Shown: positions 20,368-29,732, counted from the first letter of the stretch. The stretch: 36,744 nucleotides of DNA from Tissierellia bacterium (GCA_012799055.1 JAAZMA010000184.1:1-36744); one strand, 5' to 3'. The notes: a model not told the origin generated them from the letters alone. A program made the numbers and translations.

Positions 20368-21684
20368 ATGGAAAGACCAGTTGTTTGTATTGTAGGAAGA
20401 CCTAATGTTGGAAAATCAACTTTATTTAATAGAATAGCAGGAAGAAGAATTGCCATAACTGAAGATACACCTGGAGTTACTAGGGATAGAATTTATACAG
20501 AAGCAGAATGGCTTAATAAATACTTTACATTAATTGACACAGGAGGATTAGAACCAGAATCTGAAGAAATAATAACCCTAAATATTAGAAGACAGGCTGA
20601 GATTGCCATTGAAACTGCTGATGTTATACTTTTTGTAGTAGATGGAATTGATGGGCTTACATCTACTGATAGGGATATAGCCAATATACTTAGAAAATCT
20701 GGGAAAGAAGTACTTTTAGTATGTAATAAAATTGACTCTAAAAAGAGTTCTGATAAAATTTTCGAATTTTACGAATTAGGTATAGGTGATCCAATACTCA
20801 TTTCTGCAGAACAGGGTTTAGGTATAGGAGATTTACTAGATGAAGTAATTTTGCATTTTCCTGAACATAAAGATACAGATTACAATGAGGACATAATAAA
20901 AGTTGCGGTTATTGGAAAACCAAATGTAGGAAAGTCTTCTTTAATAAATAATATTTTAGGGGAAGATAGAGTAATAGTTACAAATATTCCTGGCACCACG
21001 AGGGATGCAATAGATACTTATTTTACCTATGGAGAAGATGAATATTTGTTTATAGATACTGCAGGATTAAGGAGAAAAAGAAGTATTTATGAAAATATAG
21101 AACGTTATAGTGTAGTTCGTACATTAGCAGCAGTAGATAGATCAGATATATGTATATTAATGATTGATGGAACAGAAGGTATAACAGAACAGGATACAAA
21201 AATTGCTGGATATGCCCATGAACAAGGAAAAGGGATGATAATTGCTGTTAATAAGTGGGATATTGTAGAAAAGGAAACCAATACCTCTAGAGATATGGAA
21301 AGGGATATTAGGAATAAATTGGGATTTGTACCCTATGCTCCTATTATATTTATTTCTGCAAAGACTGGGAGAAGGGTAAGTAGATTATTTGAATTACTAA
21401 AGGTAGTAAATAATAATTATGATTTAAGAATTAGTACTGGAGTACTAAATGATATAATTAATGAAGCAGTAATTTTAAATCAACCACCATCTGATAAAGG
21501 AAATAGATTAAAAATTTACTATGGGACTCAAGTAGCAACTAGACCACCTAAATTTGTAATTTTTATTAATAAAAGAGAACTTATGCATTTTTCCTATGAA
21601 AGATACCTGGAAAATCAAATTAGGCAATACTTTGGTTTTGAAGGAGTGCCTATTAGATTGGAATTTAGAGAAAAGGGTGATTAA
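20368..21684 (+). CDS. der: Ribosome biogenesis GTPase Der (EngA)
   Basis: 438 aa with two G domains: GRPNVGKSTLFNR and GKPNVGKSSLINN; KH-like C-terminus. Confidence 0.98.
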   Translation: MERPVVCIVGRPNVGKSTLFNRIAGRRIAITEDTPGVTRDRIYTEAEWLNKYFTLIDTGGLEPESEEIITLNIRRQAEIAIETADVILFVVDGIDGLTSTDRDIANILRKSGKEVLLVCNKIDSKKSSDKIFEFYELGIGDPILISAEQGLGIGDLLDEVILHFPEHKDTDYNEDIIKVAVIGKPNVGKSSLINNILGEDRVIVTNIPGTTRDAIDTYFTYGEDEYLFIDTAGLRRKRSIYENIERYSVVRTLAAVDRSDICILMIDGTEGITEQDTKIAGYAHEQGKGMIIAVNKWDIVEKETNTSRDMERDIRNKLGFVPYAPIIFISAKTGRRVSRLFELLKVVNNNYDLRISTGVLNDIINEAVILNQPPSDKGNRLKIYYGTQVATRPPKFVIFINKRELMHFSYERYLENQIRQYFGFEGVPIRLEFREKGD

Positions 21685-21685
21685 T

Positions 21686-22285
21686 TTGAGAATTCCACTT
21701 ATAATAGCCTTAGCTTCTTATTTAATTGGAAACTTTTCTGCAGCCTATATTTTAGGTAAAATGTTTAAAAAAGAAGATGTTAGAGAATATGGAAGTAAAA
21801 ATGCAGGGGCTACTAATGCCTTAAGGGTTTTTGGAAAAAAAATTGGTATATTAGCTTTTATATTAGATGTTTTAAAAGGGGTATTGGCAGTTTATATTGG
21901 AGGAAAGTTTTTAGACTATAATGGGAAATTAATAGCTGGAATATTTGTAGTATTAGGCCATAATTATCCTATAATTTTAGGATTTAAAGGAGGAAAAGGT
22001 ATAGCTACATCTATAGGAGTTATGCTATCTTTACATTGGCCTACTGCTATTGTATGTATTATTATTGGAATATTAATAATAGCAAAATTTAGATACGTCT
22101 CTTTAGGATCTATTACTGCAGCCAGCTTAGTTCCTATTATTGGTTCTATTATGAAAAGGCCTTTTAATAAGGAATATTTTATTACTACATTAATTTTAGC
22201 TATTATGGCAGTATATAGACATAGATCTAATATTAAAAGATTAGTAAATGGAAAAGAGTTTAAAATTGGAGAAAGGGTAAAATAA
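21686..22285 (+). CDS. plsY: Glycerol-3-phosphate acyltransferase PlsY (likely TTG start at 21686)
   Basis: SYLIGNFSAAYILGK, GSKNAGATNALRVFG, GHNYPIILGFKGGKGIATSIG; ORF-track start at 21596 lies inside der. Confidence 0.93.
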   Translation: MRIPLIIALASYLIGNFSAAYILGKMFKKEDVREYGSKNAGATNALRVFGKKIGILAFILDVLKGVLAVYIGGKFLDYNGKLIAGIFVVLGHNYPIILGFKGGKGIATSIGVMLSLHWPTAIVCIIIGILIIAKFRYVSLGSITAASLVPIIGSIMKRPFNKEYFITTLILAIMAVYRHRSNIKRLVNGKEFKIGERVK

Positions 22286-22303
22286 AGGGTAGGTGAAGTT
22301 TAA

Positions 22304-23317
22304 GTGGCAAAAATAGGTATACTTGGAGGAGGCAGTTGGGGGACTGCATTGGCAATTCTCTTAGGGAACAAAAATAATGAAGTACATATCTGGGTAAGGG
22401 ATGAGCTTCAATTAAGACAAATGAAAGAATTAAGAGAGAATAAAAAATATTTGCCTGGTGTTATTATTCCAGATGAAATAGGTATAACAAACGATATTTC
22501 CAAGGTTATTTATAATAAAGAATTAATAGTGCTTGCAGTAGCTTCCCATGGAATTAGAGATAGCTTAAATGAAGGTAAAAAGGATTTTAATAAGGAGCAG
22601 ATAATAGTTAATGTGGCTAAGGGTATTGAAAATGATACTTTACTTAGGATTTCGGAAATTGTTAAAGAAATTCTTCCTAATAATCCATATGCAGTATTAT
22701 CTGGGCCATCTCATGCAGAAGAAGTGGCTAGAAATATTCCTACTACTGTTGTTTCAGCCTCTAATAATAAAAATATAGCAAAATATGTACAAGATATTTT
22801 TATGTCACCATATTTTAGAGTTTACACTAATCCAGATGTTGTAGGAGTGGAATTAGGAGGTTCATTAAAAAATGTTATAGCATTAGGTGCTGGTATATCT
22901 GATGGCTTAGGATATGGAGACAATACCAAAGCAGCTCTTATGACAAGGGGTATTATTGAAATGGGTAGGCTTGGAGAAAAATTAGGTGCAAATTCTAAAA
23001 CTTTTTCAGGTTTATCAGGTATAGGTGATTTAATTGTAACTTGTACTAGTATGCTTAGTAGAAATAGAAGGGCTGGAATATTAATTGGACAAGGACAAAG
23101 TTTAGATGAGGCTACAAAAAACGTAGGCATGGTAGTAGAGGGCATAAAAACTACTAAATCTGCCTATGAATTGGCAAAAAAGAATAATGTAGTTATGCCT
23201 ATAACAAATGAAATTTATAATGTACTATATAATGGGGAAGATGTAAGGGAATCTGTTTATAATTTAATGTTAAGAGACAAAAAACCAGAAATAGAAGATA
23301 TATTGAAGACTAATTAA
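22304..23317 (+). CDS. gpsA: NAD(P)H-dependent glycerol-3-phosphate dehydrogenase (GTG start)
   Basis: 337 aa; GILGGGSWGTALAILL, AVLSGPSHAEEVAR, GLSGIGDLIVTC. Confidence 0.98.
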   Translation: MAKIGILGGGSWGTALAILLGNKNNEVHIWVRDELQLRQMKELRENKKYLPGVIIPDEIGITNDISKVIYNKELIVLAVASHGIRDSLNEGKKDFNKEQIIVNVAKGIENDTLLRISEIVKEILPNNPYAVLSGPSHAEEVARNIPTTVVSASNNKNIAKYVQDIFMSPYFRVYTNPDVVGVELGGSLKNVIALGAGISDGLGYGDNTKAALMTRGIIEMGRLGEKLGANSKTFSGLSGIGDLIVTCTSMLSRNRRAGILIGQGQSLDEATKNVGMVVEGIKTTKSAYELAKKNNVVMPITNEIYNVLYNGEDVRESVYNLMLRDKKPEIEDILKTN

Positions 23318-23345
23318 ATATATTAATAAAAGTTTTTATGGCCTG

Positions 23346-23373
23346 TCATATTTACCCCTTTATTACATATATA
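23346..23373 (+). promoter_or_regulatory. Candidate SigE-type sporulation promoter for spoIVA
   Basis: TCATATT (23346-23352) matches KMATATT -35; 13-nt spacer; CATATATA (23366-23373) resembles CATACA-T -10. Confidence 0.45.
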
Positions 23374-23419
23374 TATAATGTTAAATATTTTTTAAAACAT
23401 TTGTATAGGGGGGGAAGAT

Positions 23420-24898
23420 ATGGAAGGGTTTGATATATACAATGACATAGCGGTAAGAACCCAAGGAGATATATATGCTGGTGTAGTAGGTCCTGTGAGA
23501 ACTGGAAAATCAACTTTTATTAAAAGATTTATGGAACTTTTAGTATTACCTAATATTGAAAACAAATATAAAAAAGAAAGAGCAAAGGATGAACTGCCTT
23601 TAAGTGGTGCAGGGAAGACCATAATGACTACAGAACCAAAATTTGTGCCTAATGAAGCAGTGGAATTATTATTGAAAGAAAATTTAAAGTTTAAAGTAAG
23701 AATGGTGGACTGTGTAGGTTATTTAGTTAAAGGAGCATTGGGACATATTGAAGAAGATATACCTAGAATGGTTACTACGCCTTGGTATGAAAAAGAAATA
23801 CCCTTTGAAGAAGCGGCAGAAATAGGTACTAGAAAAGTAATTACAGACCATTCAACTATAGGGATTGTTGTAACTACAGATGGTTCTATAACAGATATTG
23901 ATAGATCTAATTATATTAAAGCAGAAGAAAGGGTAATAAATGAATTAAAAGAATTAGATAAGCCTTTTGTAATAGTGCTTAATACAAAACATCCAAATTT
24001 AGATAGTACTATAGCCTTAAGAGAAAGTTTAGAGGAAAAATACAAAGTATCTGTAATTATAGTAGATTGTTTAAATATGGGGATTGAAGATGTGGAAAAG
24101 ATTTTTGAAAAAATATTATTTGAATTCCCAGTTAAAGAAATTTCCATTAATTTGCCTGGTTGGATAGAAGGATTGCCTAGAACTCATTGGATAAAAGATA
24201 GGCTTTTTGAATCTATTAAAGAATCTATTCAAACACTTCAAAAATTAAATCAAGTAGATAATTCATTAAAAGTATTAAATGAATTAGAAATAATCCAATT
24301 AGTAAATGTTAAAGAAATAAATTTAGGAGAAGGAACAGTTAATGTAGAATTAGTAGTAGATGATGAACTTTTTTACAATGTAATTAAGGAAATGACAGGA
24401 TTTAATATAGAAGGAGATTATCAAATATTAAGTTTAATTAATAAATTATCTCAAACTAAAAGGGAGTACGATAAAATTGAAGCTGCCCTATTAGATGCTA
24501 GTGAAATAGGTTATGGTTTAGTAAGTCCTAGTTTAGAGGAATTAGAATTAGCAGAACCAGAAATATACAGACAGGGTAACAAATTTGGAGTAAAATTGAA
24601 AGCCCGTGCCCCATCTCTCCATTTGTTGCGCTGTGATATTACTACGGAGGTATCTCCTTTAATTGGTACAGAAAAGCAGTCTGAGGAACTTGTAAAATAT
24701 TTCCTAGATGAATTTGAAGAAGATCCGTCAAAAATTTGGCAATCTAATTTATTTGGAAAATCCCTTTATGATTTAGTTAATGAACAATTACAGGGAAAAT
24801 TAAATTCAATGCCAGAAGATGCAAGACATAAAATGAGAAGAGCTTTAGAAAGAATAATAAATGATGGCAATGGTGGGTTAATTTGTATTATTATATAA
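23420..24898 (+). CDS. spoIVA: Stage IV sporulation protein A (coat ATPase)
   Basis: 492 aa; MEGFDIYNDIAVRTQGDIYAGVVGPVRTGKSTFIKRFMELLVLPNI and C-terminal NGGLICIII. Confidence 0.98.
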   Translation: MEGFDIYNDIAVRTQGDIYAGVVGPVRTGKSTFIKRFMELLVLPNIENKYKKERAKDELPLSGAGKTIMTTEPKFVPNEAVELLLKENLKFKVRMVDCVGYLVKGALGHIEEDIPRMVTTPWYEKEIPFEEAAEIGTRKVITDHSTIGIVVTTDGSITDIDRSNYIKAEERVINELKELDKPFVIVLNTKHPNLDSTIALRESLEEKYKVSVIIVDCLNMGIEDVEKIFEKILFEFPVKEISINLPGWIEGLPRTHWIKDRLFESIKESIQTLQKLNQVDNSLKVLNELEIIQLVNVKEINLGEGTVNVELVVDDELFYNVIKEMTGFNIEGDYQILSLINKLSQTKREYDKIEAALLDASEIGYGLVSPSLEELELAEPEIYRQGNKFGVKLKARAPSLHLLRCDITTEVSPLIGTEKQSEELVKYFLDEFEEDPSKIWQSNLFGKSLYDLVNEQLQGKLNSMPEDARHKMRRALERIINDGNGGLICIII

Positions 24899-24911
24899 TA
24901 AAATAAAAAAC

Positions 24912-24942
24912 AAAAAGTAGAAGATTAATCTTCTACTTTTTT
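24912..24942. terminator. Bidirectional terminator between spoIVA and tRNA-Pro
   Basis: Perfect palindrome AAAAAGTAGAAGATTAATCTTCTACTTTTT. Confidence 0.9.
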
Positions 24943-24946
24943 AATT

Positions 24947-25023
24947 TGGTCGGGATGAGAGGATTTGAACCCCCGGCCCCTAGTACCCCATACTAGTGCG
25001 CTACCAAACTGCGCCACATCCCG
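24947..25023 (-). tRNA. tRNA-Pro (anticodon GGG), CCA encoded
   Basis: Minus strand CGGGATGTGGCGCAGTTTGGTAGCGCACTAGTATGGGGTACTAGGGGCCGGGGGTTCAAATCCTCTCATCCCGACCA; 7-bp acceptor stem, anticodon stem CTAGT/ACTAG with loop ATGGGGT, GGTTCAAATCC T-arm. Confidence 0.96.
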
Positions 25024-25044
25024 ATATTTATTATGACAATTAAT

Positions 25045-25072
25045 ATTATAGCATAAAAAATTATAAAAGCAA
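25045..25072 (-). promoter_or_regulatory. Promoter of tRNA-Pro
   Basis: On minus strand TTGCTT - 16 nt - TATAAT. Confidence 0.55.
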
Positions 25073-25178
25073 TAAAACAATTAGGGATTTTATTAAAAAT
25101 AAGAAATCTAGTTTCGTCAAAGCTTAAGATATGATATACTAAATATAAGTTTACACATTATATGGAGGTAGATTTTAT

Positions 25179-25556
25179 TTGATTTATCATATAAAAACGA
25201 TTTTGATTGTAGCCTTGATTATTAATATTATAGGCTATATATTAGTTGTATTAAAAGAAAAATTATATTTAAAAAACAATATTATTGTTATTAATAAAAA
25301 ATCTGTAACAGAAGACCATTTAAAGGCAGCTGATATGAAAGAATTTATTTTAGATGGCACTAGGGTTAAATCTGGTGATGAAATTAGAATTGTAACACTG
25401 GCAAAAGATAGATTTGAAGGTATTTTAATAGGTGCTATTAAACAAGAAAGATCTATATTAATGGTAACCCATAGTGATGAAATAAAAAAATTCAATATAG
25501 ATAATATTTTTAAATTAAAAGTTATAAGTAAATATGGAAAATTTTTTAATATATAA
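25179..25556 (+). CDS. Hypothetical protein, single N-terminal TM anchor with soluble beta-rich domain (TTG start)
   Basis: 125 aa; hydrophobic N-terminus MIYHIKTILIVALIINIIGYILVV then polar domain; SD tggagg. No family recognised. Confidence 0.75.
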   Translation: MIYHIKTILIVALIINIIGYILVVLKEKLYLKNNIIVINKKSVTEDHLKAADMKEFILDGTRVKSGDEIRIVTLAKDRFEGILIGAIKQERSILMVTHSDEIKKFNIDNIFKLKVISKYGKFFNI

Positions 25557-25625
25557 AAATAAAAAAGGATTTTTAAGTTTTATGTAGAATATTGTATTAA
25601 TACTATATTGATAAGGGGGATTTAA

Positions 25626-26915
25626 GTGTCCCGAAAAGAAGGTAGAAAGAAAAAAGGAAATAAAAATTTGGGGCGAATTATTCTTATAATTTTCATATTT
25701 GGGTATATATTCTTTAGGGCTGTACCATCCTTATTTGCAATGGCATTTAAAGTGGTTTTACCAGAAAGCCTTATAGTAGAAGATAAAGCTGAGACTAAGG
25801 CAATTATTCTAAAGAAAGAAAACTTATATAAGGCAGAAGCGAATGGTTATTTAGAAATTATTAATCCTGAAGGGAATAGAGTATCTAAGGGCTCCGAAGT
25901 TTGTAAAATTCAATTAGTAGGGGAAGGTTCCAATGTTCAGCAAGAGCTTAAGGAATTAGAAGAGAAAATCCAAGCCTTAAAATTAGTTGAAAAAGAAAAA
26001 GATATTGTTAAAGGCGATGGTGAAAAATTAGAGAATAGTTTAGATAATTTAATATATGAAATACAGGAAAAAATAAATACAGGTAAATATAATGAGATAG
26101 AGATCCTAAAGGAGAAATTAGCATTACTCTATGGGAAACAACAAGATATATCAGGTGAAAATCATTTAATTAATACAAGCATAGAAAGTTTACAAAAGAA
26201 AAAAGAGGCCTTAAACAAACAATTAAATAATAATGCCCTTAATTATTATACCAATGAATCAGGTATTGTATCATATAAAATAGATGGGTATGAAGAAATT
26301 TTTTCTTTTCACAATAAAGATGAATATACTTATTCAGATTTTAAAATTGAAAGTACTAACTCCTATACTAGAGAAAATGGTGAAAATGTTAAAAGTGGTG
26401 AAGCTGTTTTTAAAATAATAGACAATTTTCAGTGGTATGCCATTTTAAAAATTGAAGATTTTAAGAAAATCAATGTATATGAAGAAGGAGATAATATTCT
26501 ATTAAGTAATGAAAAATTAAATGAAGAATTTAAAGGTAAAATTATTAAAATAAATAAAGATGGTAATAAAGGAACAATTTTATGCAAATTTAATACTGGT
26601 TTTCATAAAATTTATGATGAAAGGTTTGTAGATTTTGATATAATTAAATATAAATATAATGGGTATAAAATTCCCACTAAGTCCATAGTTGAAAAAGATG
26701 GTATAAAAGGAGTATATATAAAAGATATCTCTGGCATTGTTAAATTTAAGCCAGTGGAGATTATAAAAGAAGAGGACAAGTTTACCTATGTAAATAGTGG
26801 AGACAATAATTTTATAACAATAAAAGGAGAAAATAAGCCTGTTAAAACCATTACCACATTTGATGAAATATTGTTAAATACAAAAAATATTAAAGAAGGA
26901 ATGATTATCTATTAA
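25626..26915 (+). CDS. HlyD-like membrane-anchored protein with coiled coil (GTG start)
   Basis: 429 aa; basic N-terminus, one TM, lipoyl/barrel-sandwich-like YKAEANGYLEIINPEGNRVSKGSEVCKI, central coiled coil; precedes yggS-sepF. Confidence 0.7.
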   Translation: MSRKEGRKKKGNKNLGRIILIIFIFGYIFFRAVPSLFAMAFKVVLPESLIVEDKAETKAIILKKENLYKAEANGYLEIINPEGNRVSKGSEVCKIQLVGEGSNVQQELKELEEKIQALKLVEKEKDIVKGDGEKLENSLDNLIYEIQEKINTGKYNEIEILKEKLALLYGKQQDISGENHLINTSIESLQKKKEALNKQLNNNALNYYTNESGIVSYKIDGYEEIFSFHNKDEYTYSDFKIESTNSYTRENGENVKSGEAVFKIIDNFQWYAILKIEDFKKINVYEEGDNILLSNEKLNEEFKGKIIKINKDGNKGTILCKFNTGFHKIYDERFVDFDIIKYKYNGYKIPTKSIVEKDGIKGVYIKDISGIVKFKPVEIIKEEDKFTYVNSGDNNFITIKGENKPVKTITTFDEILLNTKNIKEGMIIY

Positions 26916-26934
26916 CATCAGGGAGGGAAACAAA

Positions 26935-27624
26935 ATTAGTATTTTAGATAATTTATCTATTATAGAAAAAAACATAGAAAAATCCTTGGAAAAATCAGGC
27001 AGAAAAGACGAAAAAATTGAAATAATTGGAGTAACTAAAACTGTTGATGTAGAGCAAATTAATGAAGCCATTTCCATAGGAATAAAAAATATTGGAGAAA
27101 ATAGAGTTCAAGAATTGACAAAAAAGTATGATATTATAGGTGACAAAGCAAATTATCACATGATTGGTCATTTACAATCTAATAAAGTAAAATATATTAT
27201 TGACAAAGTTGAATTAATTCATTCCTTAGATAGGATGTCTTTAGCAAAAGAATTAAACAAAAGGGCTAAGATGAATGATTTAATAATTAATACTTTAATC
27301 CAAGTCAATGTAGCTGAAGAAGAAAGTAAACATGGCTTAAAAGTTGATAATGTAATCCCTTTTATAGAGAAAATATCTAAATACCATAATATTAAAGTAA
27401 AAGGTTTAATGACTATTGCACCTTATGTTGAAAACCCAGAAGATATTAGATGGGTTTTTAGAGACTTGAGAGAATTAAGTAGTACTATTAAAGCTAAGGA
27501 TTACAAACATGTAGATATGGAAATACTATCAATGGGAATGACTAATGATTATACAATTGCCATTGAGGAAGGTGCCAATATGATTAGAATTGGTACTGGT
27601 TTATTTGGAAAAAGAAATTATTAG
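26935..27624 (+). CDS. YggS family pyridoxal phosphate-dependent protein (YlmE-like); proposed AUU start
   Basis: EIIGVTKTVDVEQINEAI, GENRVQELTKKY, HMIGHLQSNKVKYI, LSMGMTNDY. Track starts at TTG 26986; in-frame extension to ATT at 26935 restores ISILDNLSIIEKNIEKSLEKSGRKDE and sits 7 nt after GGGAGGG. Confidence 0.85.
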   Translation: MSILDNLSIIEKNIEKSLEKSGRKDEKIEIIGVTKTVDVEQINEAISIGIKNIGENRVQELTKKYDIIGDKANYHMIGHLQSNKVKYIIDKVELIHSLDRMSLAKELNKRAKMNDLIINTLIQVNVAEEESKHGLKVDNVIPFIEKISKYHNIKVKGLMTIAPYVENPEDIRWVFRDLRELSSTIKAKDYKHVDMEILSMGMTNDYTIAIEEGANMIRIGTGLFGKRNY

Positions 27625-27634
27625 GAGGGATAAA

Positions 27635-28072
27635 ATGTCAGGATTTATGGATAAGTTAAAATATTTTATTGGAATTGATGATTTAGATTTGGATGATGAA
27701 TATGAATACTATGATGAATATGAATTAGAAGAATTACCTGCAAATACTAGAACAAAAAGGCTAAATAACAATGTAGTTAATATTCATACTGCTGGTAATA
27801 TGAAATTAGTAGTACATGAACCTTTAAGTTACGAAGATGCACCTAAAATTGTTGACGATTTAAAAATTCGTAAAACTGTTGTAGTAAATTTAGAACAATT
27901 AGAACCTAATATTAAAAGACAAATATTTGATTTTATTAATGGAGGATTATACTCTTTAGAAGGAAATATCCAAAAAGTAACTAAAGACATATTTATTCTT
28001 GCACCAAGTAATGTGGAAATAGATGGGAATATTAGAGATGAGCTTAAAAACAAAGGAGTTTTTAATTGGTAA
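27635..28072 (+). CDS. sepF: Cell division protein SepF
   Basis: MSGFMDKLKYFIGIDDLD start after GGAGGG; EPLSYEDAPKIVDDLKIRKTVVVNLEQLE, FDFINGGLYSLEGNIQKV. Confidence 0.95.
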   Translation: MSGFMDKLKYFIGIDDLDLDDEYEYYDEYELEELPANTRTKRLNNNVVNIHTAGNMKLVVHEPLSYEDAPKIVDDLKIRKTVVVNLEQLEPNIKRQIFDFINGGLYSLEGNIQKVTKDIFILAPSNVEIDGNIRDELKNKGVFNW

Positions 28073-28090
28073 AGGATATGAGGTATAAAA

Positions 28091-28357
28091 ATGATAACAT
28101 TATATAAGGCAATTGACTATTTTTTTTACATTATTGAAGTATTGATTTTTATTAGGATAATATTTTCTTTTTTGAGAATAGGACCATATCATCCAATAGG
28201 ACGAGTAATTTATGAATTAACAGAACCTATATTACATCCAGCAAGGGAATTAATTTACAAATTAGGAATTGATACTGGTATGTTTGATTTTTCGCCAGTG
28301 TTGGCCATTTTTGCGTTAAGACTAATTTCTAGTATTCTTAAATCTATTATTATTTAG
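28091..28357 (+). CDS. YggT family membrane protein
   Basis: 88 aa; FIRIIFSFLRIGPYHPIGRVIYELTEPILHPAREL motif; between sepF and ylmH. Confidence 0.93.
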   Translation: MITLYKAIDYFFYIIEVLIFIRIIFSFLRIGPYHPIGRVIYELTEPILHPARELIYKLGIDTGMFDFSPVLAIFALRLISSILKSIII

Positions 28358-28368
28358 TGGTGATATTA

Positions 28369-29154
28369 GTGAAATTAAATAGGGAAAAATACATAGCAAA
28401 TATTCACGACAAAGAACAAATTAATAATATTAGAAGATTATTAGATAAAATTGAAATTGTTTTAAACAAACATATTGTTCAATATACAGATTTTTTAGAC
28501 CCATATGAAAGACGTGTTTCATTAACTATATTAAATCAAATTGACAATATAGCTTATAGTGAATTTGGAGGGCTTAAAAATTCTGAAAGAAAGATAATAG
28601 CTATATACCCCCATTATTATATATTAAGTCCAGAGGATATAGATTTAAATTTTTTGATGATTTATGATTATGTTAGCAATTTTACCCATAGGGATTTTTT
28701 AGGTAGTATCCTTGGCTTAGGAATAAATAGAGAGAAAATAGGGGATATTTTAATACATGGGAGTTATGCTCAAATAATTGTAAAAAAAGAAATATCAGAT
28801 TTTATATTAATTAGTCTTAAAAAAGTTGGAAGGGAAAATGTTAAAATAAAGGAAATTTCAGCAGATACGTTAATTCCCGTAGAAGTAAAATATAAAGAAA
28901 TAATTACTACAGTATCTTCCCTTAGACTTGATGGTATAATTTCCAGTGTATTAAACATATCTAGAAATGAAAGTCAAAAACTTATAGAACAAGGATTTGT
29001 TAAAGTGAACTGGGAAAAAATCACCAAGACCCATAAAGAAATAGAAGAGGGAGATATGGTTTCAGCAAGGGGATATGGAAGATTTGTCCTTTATTTAATA
29101 CTTGGAAAAACTAAAAAGGACAGATTAAGGATTAATATTAAACTACTAAAATAA
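28369..29154 (+). CDS. YlmH family RNA-binding protein (S4 domain; RQC-associated)
   Basis: C-terminal S4 domain LDGIISSVLNISRNESQKLIEQGFVKVNWEKI...GDMVSARGYGRF; GTG at 28369 after GGTGAT SD. Confidence 0.9.
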   Translation: MKLNREKYIANIHDKEQINNIRRLLDKIEIVLNKHIVQYTDFLDPYERRVSLTILNQIDNIAYSEFGGLKNSERKIIAIYPHYYILSPEDIDLNFLMIYDYVSNFTHRDFLGSILGLGINREKIGDILIHGSYAQIIVKKEISDFILISLKKVGRENVKIKEISADTLIPVEVKYKEIITTVSSLRLDGIISSVLNISRNESQKLIEQGFVKVNWEKITKTHKEIEEGDMVSARGYGRFVLYLILGKTKKDRLRINIKLLK

Positions 29155-29168
29155 ATGGAGTGAACAAT

Positions 29169-29732
29169 GTGATTACACCTCTTGATATTCAAAATAAACA
29201 ATTTAAAAAGTCTTTTAGAGGGTATAAAGAGGCAGAAGTAGATTATTTTTTAGATGAAATTGTTGAAGATTATGAGAGATTATACAAAGAAAACATAGAG
29301 TTAAAAGATAAAATACTTGTGCTAAATGAACAAATAAAACATTATAATAATTTGGAAGAAACCTTAAAAGATACTCTTATTGTTGCTCAAAATACAGCTG
29401 ATGATGTTATTCTGACTGCTAAACAAAAGGCAGAAAACATAGTTGAAGATGCGGAGATTATGGCTAAGGAATTACTTATTGAGGCCAATGATAAGGTTAA
29501 AAATATTAAGGAGGAGTATGAATATCTTCAAAGGGAAATATTTATATTTAAAACGCGGTATAAATCCTTTTTAGAATCGCAAATTATTACTATAGATGAA
29601 TTCTATTCTCTAATTGAGGAAAGCTCTTTAGATAAAAGGGAAAAACAGGAAAGTGAAGAAAATCTAGAAACTGAAGATATTGTTGAAATAGATAAGGATT
29701 TTAAAGAAGGTATAGATGATTTAGGGGCTTAG
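29169..29732 (+). CDS. divIVA: DivIVA domain-containing protein
   Basis: ITPLDIQNKQFKKSFRGYKEAEVDYFLDEIVEDYERLYKEN N-terminal DivIVA motif, coiled coil; GTG at 29169. Confidence 0.93.
   Translation: MITPLDIQNKQFKKSFRGYKEAEVDYFLDEIVEDYERLYKENIELKDKILVLNEQIKHYNNLEETLKDTLIVAQNTADDVILTAKQKAENIVEDAEIMAKELLIEANDKVKNIKEEYEYLQREIFIFKTRYKSFLESQIITIDEFYSLIEESSLDKREKQESEENLETEDIVEIDKDFKEGIDDLGA

Noticed and set aside
22822-23145. Minus-strand 107-aa ORF inside gpsA
   Set aside because: Pro/Ser-rich shadow of the gpsA coding sequence.
23392-24147. Minus-strand ORFs inside spoIVA
   Set aside because: Shadows of SpoIVA codons, no SD or homology signal.
25235-25495. Minus-strand 86-aa ORF overlapping the unknown 125-aa protein
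   Set aside because: The plus-strand ORF has an SD, promoter-like element and plausible TM architecture; the minus ORF has none.
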